A stretch of DNA of 30,897 nt from positions 1-30,897 of the forward strand of contig JBMHDH010000067.1 of assembly GCA_049889495.1 (NCBI GenBank), read 5' to 3'. Positions 25,096 to 30,897 of this stretch are shown here, one piece after another. Source of the stretch: UBA685 sp049889495. GTDB lineage: Bacteria > Pseudomonadota > Alphaproteobacteria > Puniceispirillales > Puniceispirillaceae. Made by a program: the position numbers and the translations under genes. Position 1 is the first letter of the stretch; every line of letters starts with the position of its first letter. Below the pieces are notes generated by a model. It ran no database searches and was not told the origin of the DNA. It was given only the letters and a program-made list of their open reading frames with translations.

Positions 25096-25584
25096 TTATT
25101 GGAGGCTGAGACCTGATGTTAGAATCATAGCTTGCAAATGCGCCAATGCTGTTTCAGGCCCTGTAAATTCAAAGTGACGCTCTGTTTGGGAAAGCGGGGT
25201 AATGGTGACAGACCACGCGCCATCTGGCCAATAGCCACCCAGCTTATCAGGCCATTCCACCAAACATGCGGCTTCATAAAAGCCATCTTCTATGCCAAGT
25301 GCAAACGCCTCTTCTGGCGCATCAAGGCGATATAAATCCATATGCCAAATCGGCAAATGCGTTTTGCTTTCATAGGTTTGAACAAGGGTGAAAGTGGGGC
25401 TTGGGATATCATCTATTTCGGGGCAAGCGGCGGTAATCACAAAACGCGCAAAAGCAGATTTGCCAGCGCCAAGCGGCCCATTAAGCCCAACAACCATGCC
25501 CGCATGCAGCATAGATGCAAAACAGCCTGCCAGAGTTTGCGTCTCTGCCAGGCTGTGTGTCTTTGTTGTAAATCCTGGTGCCAC
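25096..25584 (-). CDS. tsaE: tRNA threonylcarbamoyladenosine biosynthesis ATPase TsaE
   Basis: The 162-residue P-loop protein takes part in making t6A at position 37 of tRNAs that read ANN codons, together with TsaB, TsaC and TsaD (not in the window). It shows Walker A GPLGAGKSAFARF, the switch segment PSPTFTLVQTYE, and MDLYRLDAPEEAFALGIEDGF and CLVEWPDKLG further on. The start is a GTG at 25584 with a GGGG site about 6 nt upstream. It begins 26 bp after the ahcY stop and precedes addB, so it may be read from the ahcY transcript. Confidence 0.92.
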   Translation of the reverse strand: MAPGFTTKTHSLAETQTLAGCFASMLHAGMVVGLNGPLGAGKSAFARFVITAACPEIDDIPSPTFTLVQTYESKTHLPIWHMDLYRLDAPEEAFALGIEDGFYEAACLVEWPDKLGGYWPDGAWSVTITPLSQTERHFEFTGPETALAHLQAMILTSGLSLQ

Positions 25585-25610
25585 AACAGGCCCCTTTACA
25601 ATAGGATCGC

Positions 25611-27005
25611 TTAATAGCGATATTGTTCTGTTTTGAATGGGCCTTGCTGTTCAACACCAATATAAGAGGCTTGATCTTCGCGCAGCTTTGACAATGTTGC
25701 CCCGACTTTTTCCAGATGAAGGGCGGCAACCTTTTCATCCAAATGACGCGGCAAAGTATAAACCTGATTGTCATATTTTTTGCCATCAAGGAATAATTCA
25801 ATCTGGGCCAAAACCTGATTGGTGAATGACGCAGACATCACAAATGATGGGTGGCCTGTGGCACAACCTAGATTGACCAAGCGACCCTTGGCCAACAAGA
25901 TCATACGCTTACCATCTGGGAATTCCACTTCATCGACTTGTGGCTTCACTTCATGCCATTTCATATTTGACAGAGAAGACACCTGAATTTCATTGTCAAA
26001 ATGGCCAATATTACAGACGATTGCACGGTCTTTCATCTCGCGCATATGGTCCAATGTGATCACATCTTTATTGCCTGTTGCGGTAACAAAGATATCAGCC
26101 TTTGGCGCGGCTTGTTCCATTGTCACAACTTCATAGCCTTCCATTGCCGCTTGCAAAGCGCAAATCGGATCAACTTCTGTGACCATCACACGGGCACCGC
26201 CTTGACGCAATGATGCGGCAGAGCCTTTGCCCACATCACCATAACCAGCGACAACAGCAACCTTGCCAGCCAACATCACATCAGTGGCGCGGCGGATACC
26301 ATCCACAAGAGATTCACGGCACCCATAAAGATTATCAAATTTTGATTTTGTGACTGAATCATTCACATTAATCGCAGGGAATGGCAACAACCCTTTTTCA
26401 GCCAATTGATAGAGACGCAAAACGCCTGTGGTGGTTTCTTCAGACACACCCACAATGGCATCACGCTGTTTGGTGAACCAGCCTGGGCTTGAGGCCAAAC
26501 GCTTTTGCATTTGTGCCTTTAGATATTCTTCTTCTTCAGAAGCTGGATTTTCCAAAATCGCCTCACCAGCTTCGGCTCTTGCGCCAAGCAAAATATACAT
26601 GGTGGCATCGCCGCCATCATCCAAGATTATGTTTGTTGGTTCGCCATCTGGCCAATCAAATGTGCGGTCGACATAAGCCCAATATTCTTCAAGTGTCTCA
26701 CCTTTTTTCGCAAAGACGGGAATGCCTGAATCAGCGATTGCGGCAGCAGCTTGATCTTGCGTGGAAAAGATGTTGCAAGATGACCAACGGATATCTGCGC
26801 CAAGCTTTGACAATGTCTGGATCAAAACAGCGGTCTGAATTGTCATATGAAGACAACCTGTTAGACGTGCGCCTTTCAAAGGCAATTGGCCTTCATATTC
26901 TGCGCGAAGTGCCATCAAACCTGGCATTTCACTTTCCGCAATTGAAATCTCTTTATGACCCCAATCAGCAAGGCTGATATCAGCGATGATATAGTCCTGA
27001 GACAT
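25611..27005 (-). CDS. ahcY: Adenosylhomocysteinase (S-adenosylhomocysteine hydrolase)
   Basis: The 464-residue NAD-dependent enzyme splits S-adenosylhomocysteine into adenosine and homocysteine, relieving product inhibition of methyltransferases. Motifs are the substrate region WSSCNIFSTQDQAAAA, catalytic NVNDSVTKSKFDN (Lys and Asp), the NAD-binding VAGYGDVGKGSAAS, and the C-terminal LDEKVAALHLEKVGA followed by Lys/Tyr near the end. Length fits the bacterial form with the extra loop. The 182-bp gap upstream to rapZ should contain its promoter; I saw no match to the SAH riboswitch core there, only a 5-bp hairpin (TAGGC-CCAA-GCCTA, 27066-27079). Confidence 0.97.
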   Translation of the reverse strand: MSQDYIIADISLADWGHKEISIAESEMPGLMALRAEYEGQLPLKGARLTGCLHMTIQTAVLIQTLSKLGADIRWSSCNIFSTQDQAAAAIADSGIPVFAKKGETLEEYWAYVDRTFDWPDGEPTNIILDDGGDATMYILLGARAEAGEAILENPASEEEEYLKAQMQKRLASSPGWFTKQRDAIVGVSEETTTGVLRLYQLAEKGLLPFPAINVNDSVTKSKFDNLYGCRESLVDGIRRATDVMLAGKVAVVAGYGDVGKGSAASLRQGGARVMVTEVDPICALQAAMEGYEVVTMEQAAPKADIFVTATGNKDVITLDHMREMKDRAIVCNIGHFDNEIQVSSLSNMKWHEVKPQVDEVEFPDGKRMILLAKGRLVNLGCATGHPSFVMSASFTNQVLAQIELFLDGKKYDNQVYTLPRHLDEKVAALHLEKVGATLSKLREDQASYIGVEQQGPFKTEQYRY

Positions 27006-27187
27006 GTCTTATATTCCTTTATTCATCAAGGGTTTATGCCACTTTTGACGTGCTGGTTTGTCTGTTAGGCCCAAGCCTAGCGTGGCGCATGATAAATCAT
27101 TTATACATACGACCAGTTTTATCGTGTGGTTTTCCTATCAGAAATCATAAGATCTGGAAAGCAAAAACCACCAAGCGATCTATCGTA

Positions 27188-28138
27188 TCAAGCTGTTGTG
27201 ATAAGCTCTCTATGGCGTGTTTTGGTATCATGACCTTCGGCCATAGCCCATTGGTTAAACCAATGCGCCATTGTCACTGATCTGTGTTTGCCGCCTGTAC
27301 AGCCAAAGGCAATCGTTAATTGCGTACGACCATCAGACAGGGCACGGTCTAGGATCGGGCGCAATAGGCTTGTCAGATGACCACAAAAATCATCAAATTG
27401 GCGATCATCTTGAATATATTTCTGTACCTGTTCATCTTCCCCTGTCAGGCTGCGTAGCTGGGGATCCCAATGGGGGTTACGTAAAAAGCGCATATCAAAG
27501 ACATAATCCGCGGTATCTGGCACACCATTTTTATAAGAAAAGCTGACAGATTGGATGGTTAGCGTGCGATGACCCAAAACGCCAACGCCGCCCAAAATTG
27601 TCTGGCGCAACATGGTGGGCGAAATTGACGTGGTATCGATTTTCAGATCTGCCAAGGTTCTGATCTCTGCCATACGGTCAAAATCAAGCGCGATGGCTTC
27701 TTCAATCATGTGGCTATGAGAAAGCGGGTGATTGCGTCTTGTGATTTGATAACGCCGCAGTAATTCTGATTGTGATGCGCTCATATGAATGATTTTCACA
27801 TCATCTGCAAATTTTGCCTTCAGGTTGGTGATTAATCTGGTCAATGCGGCAGGATCAAAGCCAGATGTTCTTGCATCCACACAAAAGGCAAGCTGATGGC
27901 GTTCGGTTTCAACTTCAATCGCCACCAGCTGATCAACCAAGGCAAGTGGCAGATTATCCACTGTCACATAATTTTGATCTTCCAAAATTTTCAAAGCGGT
28001 CGAATGGCCAGCGCCTGATTGGCCTGTGATCAACACAACAGAAGGCCCAGTGGGAGATAACCCTGAGGGAGATGGGCCAGCAGCGCCTATGCCCTCTTCC
28101 GCGTTGTCATGGTCTTCTATGATGTGATCGTCACTCAT
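27188..28138 (-). CDS. rapZ: RapZ-family RNase adapter / nucleotide-binding protein with altered Walker A
   Basis: The 316-residue protein matches the RapZ (YvcJ/YhbJ) family: VDNLPLALVDQLVAIE after the P-loop, the Walker-B-like FCVDARTSG, RRYQITRRNHPLS, FDMRFLRNPHW, and the C-terminal GCTGGKHRSV domain. In E. coli RapZ guides RNase E to the sRNA GlmZ and senses glucosamine-6-phosphate. The P-loop reads GQSGAGHST: the invariant Lys is His (H45), so classical ATP binding is doubtful. A Pro/Gly/Ser-rich extension of about 30 residues precedes it. The start at 28138 suits the GGAA site; ATG 28144 is in frame. It sits directly after chvG without the hprK gene usual in this class. Confidence 0.88.
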   Translation of the reverse strand: MSDDHIIEDHDNAEEGIGAAGPSPSGLSPTGPSVVLITGQSGAGHSTALKILEDQNYVTVDNLPLALVDQLVAIEVETERHQLAFCVDARTSGFDPAALTRLITNLKAKFADDVKIIHMSASQSELLRRYQITRRNHPLSHSHMIEEAIALDFDRMAEIRTLADLKIDTTSISPTMLRQTILGGVGVLGHRTLTIQSVSFSYKNGVPDTADYVFDMRFLRNPHWDPQLRSLTGEDEQVQKYIQDDRQFDDFCGHLTSLLRPILDRALSDGRTQLTIAFGCTGGKHRSVTMAHWFNQWAMAEGHDTKTRHRELITTA

Positions 28139-28154
28139 TTTCATGTTCCATTAT

Positions 28155-28181
28155 CATATCAGATGCGCCTGAGATGATATG
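28155..28181 (-). repeat. Inverted repeat in the chvG-rapZ gap
   Basis: CATATCA (28155-28161) and TGATATG (28175-28181) are perfect 7-bp arms with a 13-nt spacer, in the 58-bp gap before rapZ. No T-run follows in either direction. It could be an mRNA processing or stability hairpin, or a binding site. Confidence 0.5.
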
Positions 28182-28196
28182 TTTTGCCCTTTATAT

Positions 28197-29795
28197 CTAA
28201 GAGCGTTCAACTGGCAATGTTAATGTAAATCTTGCGCCGCCATCTTTCAAGTTTGATGCTTGCAATGTGCCATTATGCGCTTCTGCGATCTGGCGCGATA
28301 TCGATAAGCCAAGGCCAGAATGATTGCCAAAACTTTCTGTAGCAGGGCGTTCTGTATAAAACCGCTCAAAGATAGCCTCTTTTTTCGCCTCTGGGATGCC
28401 TGGCCCTTGATCATCGAAATGAATGACAGCCTGATCTTTATCTGTTTCAACCCGCACAGTGATTTTGCCTTTTTCAGGTGAAAAGGAAATCGCATTCTGT
28501 AACAAATTATCCAAAATTTGAACGATACGCGTGGCAAACATCCGCACAGGGATACCATCAGCATCACAAATGAATATAAGCGGCAGATTTTGATTTCGTT
28601 CTTGCGATACCGCATGCCAATTATGAAGCAAGACTGCCAAATCGCTGGCATCTGGTAGCAGGCGGTTTAATTCGACATCAATGCGGCTTGCCAATGAGAT
28701 ATCGGTGATCAAGCGGTCCAAACGGCCCACATCTGCTAGGATCACATCCATTAATTTGCGTTGCTGTGCAGCATCTTCGATACGCGCCACCGTTTCCACC
28801 GCAGAACGAAGTGAGGTGAGAGGGTTTTTCAATTCATGAGAGACATCAGCCGCAAATCCCGCTGTGGCTTGAATGCGGCGTTGCAATTCATCTGTCATAT
28901 CATGCAAGGCCTTGGATAAATCACCAATTTCATCTTTGCGATTTGGCAAGCGATCCAAAGGTTCATGATCATGACTGCGTCGTAATTTATCAGCTGCCCC
29001 AGCCAATTTCGCAATCGGGGTGGTAATCGAACGTGCCAAATAGATCGCAAGCCCAATCGTCACCAATGTCACAAACCCAAAAATCTGTAAAAAAGCCCAT
29101 TGCACTTCTTTGATCTCTTGTTCAATACGACCGCCGCTTGTGGTCAGCCATAAGGCACCTTTGATGGCGCGCACATCTTGCACGGGCAGTGCCACAGACA
29201 ACACAATATGGCCATGATGATTGCGAAACACATCGCGTGTGATTTGACCATTTAAGGCTGTGGCAATCACAGGCATTTGTCCAGCGCGCCGCCTGTCTGA
29301 ACGCGGCATGTCAGGCATTGGTGGTTCCATCGAAAAATAAGAGGAAATGGCATTGAGCCCTGATATTAGGCGATCAGCAAAGCGATCCTGAAAGGGGCGG
29401 TCACGGCGCATACGCCAGCGCACCCTGCCAGAGGTCAGGCCATCACGTGATGTATCAGCGGCCAATTGCCCATCTGGTTGAAAAACGCGTGCGCGCAAAA
29501 TCGACCCATAACCCACCAAAGGCAAAAGCTGTTTCATGGTATTTGGCGAGAGATAGCGGGCGGATATATTTGACGAGACAACCCGTTGTTGATCAGCCTC
29601 AGCAAGTGCCAATGAGCGCGCCAAGACAACACCTTGGCGTTCTAGCGCGTCCAATTCAGCGGTGATTAATACATTTTTATATTGCCCAACTGAAAATAGC
29701 CCAATCATAAATAAGCATAGCGGCAATAACATAATGGCAAGAATACGCGTTGACAGACGCGAAAAAGAAAAAGGAACACGAACCGCACGCATCAT
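28197..29795 (-). CDS. chvG: Sensor histidine kinase of the ChvG type
   Basis: The 532-residue kinase has a first membrane segment at about residues 17-37, a periplasmic sensor region of about 195 residues, a second membrane segment at about 233-254, then HAMP, the dimerisation domain with phosphorylated H320 in AADVSHELKNPLTSLR, and an ATPase domain with LLQNAISFSPEKG (N box), DDQGPGIP and GLGLSISRQIA. ChvG/ChvI (ExoS/ChvI) systems sense acid or envelope stress and control exopolysaccharide, motility and outer-membrane genes in Alphaproteobacteria. The paired regulator gene ends 9 bp upstream, giving one transcript. Family naming rests on this context and the class-typical cluster with rapZ. 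Confidence 0.9.
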   Translation of the reverse strand: MMRAVRVPFSFSRLSTRILAIMLLPLCLFMIGLFSVGQYKNVLITAELDALERQGVVLARSLALAEADQQRVVSSNISARYLSPNTMKQLLPLVGYGSILRARVFQPDGQLAADTSRDGLTSGRVRWRMRRDRPFQDRFADRLISGLNAISSYFSMEPPMPDMPRSDRRRAGQMPVIATALNGQITRDVFRNHHGHIVLSVALPVQDVRAIKGALWLTTSGGRIEQEIKEVQWAFLQIFGFVTLVTIGLAIYLARSITTPIAKLAGAADKLRRSHDHEPLDRLPNRKDEIGDLSKALHDMTDELQRRIQATAGFAADVSHELKNPLTSLRSAVETVARIEDAAQQRKLMDVILADVGRLDRLITDISLASRIDVELNRLLPDASDLAVLLHNWHAVSQERNQNLPLIFICDADGIPVRMFATRIVQILDNLLQNAISFSPEKGKITVRVETDKDQAVIHFDDQGPGIPEAKKEAIFERFYTERPATESFGNHSGLGLSISRQIAEAHNGTLQASNLKDGGARFTLTLPVERS

Positions 29796-29804
29796 TTGCC
29801 TCGC

Positions 29805-30512
29805 TTATTCGCTATCAGGCTCTTCGCTTTTATAACGATAACCAATGCCATAGAGTGTTTCAATCTGATCAAAGGCCTTGTCGGAGGCTTTGAATTTGCG
29901 GCGCAAGCGTTTGATATGAGAATCAATTGTGCGGTCATCCAAAAATACAGATTCCCCATAGGCAGCATCCATCAATTGATCACGGCTTTTGACATGTCCA
30001 GGGCGCGCGGCAAGCGCATGAAGCAACAAAAATTCTGTCACAGTTAATTTGACATCTTTTTCTTTCCACTGCACCTGATGGCGTTCAGCATCCAGCAACA
30101 AATTGCCTTGCCGAATGGCTTTTTGAGACGGGGCTTGATCATCTGCAGCTGCGGTGCGTCGCAAGACAGCTTGGATACGTGCCAAAAGCAGACGCTGTGA
30201 AAAGGGCTTAGTGATATAATCATCTGCACCAAGGCCAAGACCCAAGGCTTCGTCAAGCTCATCATCCTTGCTTGTTAAAAAGATCACAGGCATGGCGGTT
30301 TTCGCACGCAATTTTTCAAGCAATTCGGTACCCGTCATACGCGGCATTTTAATATCCAAAATCGCCAAATCAGCAGGGCGACGTGACAAGCCCATCAAAG
30401 CTTGTTCGCCATCTGAATAGGTATCAATTTCATAGCCTTCAGCCTCAAGCGCCAAAGAGACAGATGTCAGGATATTTTGATCATCATCGACCAAAGCCAA
30501 TCTTTTTTTCAT
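29805..30512 (-). CDS. chvI: Response regulator of the ChvI type (OmpR family)
   Basis: The 235-residue regulator has a receiver domain with the acidic pocket VDDDQ, phosphoacceptor D53 in LAILDIKMPRM, Thr in VIFLTSKDD and Lys in DYITKPFS, then an OmpR-type winged helix (LTVTEFLLLHALA, SRDQLMDAAYGES, TIDSHIKRLRRKF). The start at 30512 (MKKRLALVDDD) has an AAAGG site 7 nt upstream. The longer frame from a GTG at 30536 would overlap the candidate -10 element and is unlikely. It is cotranscribed with chvG. Confidence 0.95.
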   Translation of the reverse strand: MKKRLALVDDDQNILTSVSLALEAEGYEIDTYSDGEQALMGLSRRPADLAILDIKMPRMTGTELLEKLRAKTAMPVIFLTSKDDELDEALGLGLGADDYITKPFSQRLLLARIQAVLRRTAAADDQAPSQKAIRQGNLLLDAERHQVQWKEKDVKLTVTEFLLLHALAARPGHVKSRDQLMDAAYGESVFLDDRTIDSHIKRLRRKFKASDKAFDQIETLYGIGYRYKSEEPDSE

Positions 30513-30534
30513 AACCATGCCTTTCGCTAATGTC

Positions 30535-30564
30535 ACTATAGCTCAAAAGAGGGTGGCGGAACAA
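30535..30564 (-). promoter_or_regulatory. Candidate promoter of chvI-chvG
   Basis: On the minus strand TATAGT (30540-30535) is a strong -10 match, with TTGTTC (30564-30559) 18 bp upstream as a weaker -35. Transcription would start about 15 nt before the chvI ATG at 30512. Confidence 0.5.
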
Positions 30565-30636
30565 ATCATGCTGGCATGATGGCGAATGGCTGTGGAAAAA
30601 TGATGACTGAATTAAGGCCAGATTATGTCAGAGCCA

Positions 30637-30701
30637 TTTCATGCGCCCTTTTCATGCGCCCTTTTCATGCACCCTATTAATGAGCCCAATTAATGAGCAA
30701 G
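30637..30701. repeat. Five-unit 13-bp tandem repeat overlapping the polA 3' end
   Basis: TTTCATGCGCCCT occurs at 30637-30649 and 30650-30662, and with one change (TTTCATGCACCCT) at 30663-30675. The same 13-bp period continues in two diverged units, ATTAATGAGCCCA (30676-30688) and ATTAATGAGCAAG (30689-30701). Units 3 and 4 share 8 of 13 bases. The last unit contains the polA stop and its last two or three codons. Confidence 0.8.
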
Positions 30702-30896
30702 TGCCCAATTTTTGGCAATGCCAGCCTCAGCGACCAAAGGCACATCCAAATCCAGCACACCTTCATGGGCGGTTTCCATAACCTTTCGGATGACAGCAGA
30801 TGCAGCCTCTGCTTTGTCATCTGGCACTTCAAAAATCAATTCATCATGCACTTGCAATAACATGGTCACACCCAAATCAGCCTGTGCCAGCGCATC
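30690..30896 (-). CDS. polA: DNA polymerase I, C-terminal end (partial)
   Basis: The frame runs off the right window edge, so only about the last 68 residues of roughly 930 are present. Motif C of family A polymerases is visible as MLLQVHDELIFEVP, with the catalytic Asp and Glu of HDE, followed by the terminal helix ending EAGIAKNWALAH where E. coli ends with GTGNNWDQAH. PolA fills gaps and removes RNA primers. The stop codon lies inside a 13-bp tandem repeat. chvI begins 178 bp downstream on the same strand, with its own candidate promoter. Confidence 0.93.
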   Translation of the reverse strand, partial: DALAQADLGVTMLLQVHDELIFEVPDDKAEAASAVIRKVMETAHEGVLDLDVPLVAEAGIAKNWALAH

Positions 30897-30897
30897 A

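Noticed and set aside
27006..27187. Possible SAH or SAM riboswitch upstream of ahcY
   Set aside because: I read the minus strand for the conserved cores and found no match; only a 5-bp hairpin (27066-27079) and AT-rich sequence are present.

Overview
The window reads as a chromosomal segment of a marine-type alphaproteobacterium. The evidence is gene content and order: lptC-lptA-lptB, then a zinc-ribbon gene with tRNA-Ala, then aroA-cmk-rpsA-ihfB-lapA-trpF-trpB-trpA-accD-folC, then trxA-addA-addB-tsaE and ahcY-rapZ-chvG-chvI-polA on the other strand. This synteny is characteristic of Alphaproteobacteria, as are the AddAB recombination nuclease and the ChvG/ChvI pair. Base composition is moderate (AT-leaning) and intergenic gaps are short. 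A SAR116/Puniceispirillum-like lineage is a plausible but unproven guess.

Layout. Bases 1-415 hold the 3' end of a flavoprotein gene. Bases 452-3671 are the only accessory-looking part: a secreted FecR-domain protein, divergent from a secreted acidic protein of unknown function, then a family-25 glycosyltransferase. Bases 3718-7289 carry a nitroreductase, a short RNase D and the LptC-LptA-LptB lipopolysaccharide transport genes, closed by a bidirectional terminator. A tRNA-Ala(GGC) and its usual zinc-ribbon neighbour lie on the minus strand at 7379-7919. From 8241 to 18180 a long plus-strand run encodes aromatic amino-acid and nucleotide synthesis, translation, nucleoid architecture, tryptophan synthesis, fatty-acid initiation and folate. 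From 18225 to the window end all genes are on the minus strand: polA, chvI, chvG, rapZ, ahcY, tsaE, addB, addA, trxA in transcription order.

Most genes are housekeeping and form recognised functional sets: LPS export (LptABC), TrpF-TrpB-TrpA, AddAB break repair, and the ChvG/ChvI envelope-stress two-component system. I found no prophage, insertion sequence, CRISPR array or defence island.

The most interesting signals are these. (1) A recurring pattern of short tandem duplications (12-17 bp units) placed exactly at gene boundaries, over Shine-Dalgarno sites, a start region or stop codons, at seven or eight places. (2) A RapZ whose Walker A lysine is replaced by histidine, together with the absence of hprK, rpoN and ptsN from the places where they usually sit. 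(3) A CP4-like EPSP synthase with glycine at the position that sets glyphosate sensitivity. (4) A probable TTG start and structured leader for rpsA. (5) The divergent FecR / acidic secreted protein pair with a perfect palindrome between them. No clearly new multi-gene system was found.
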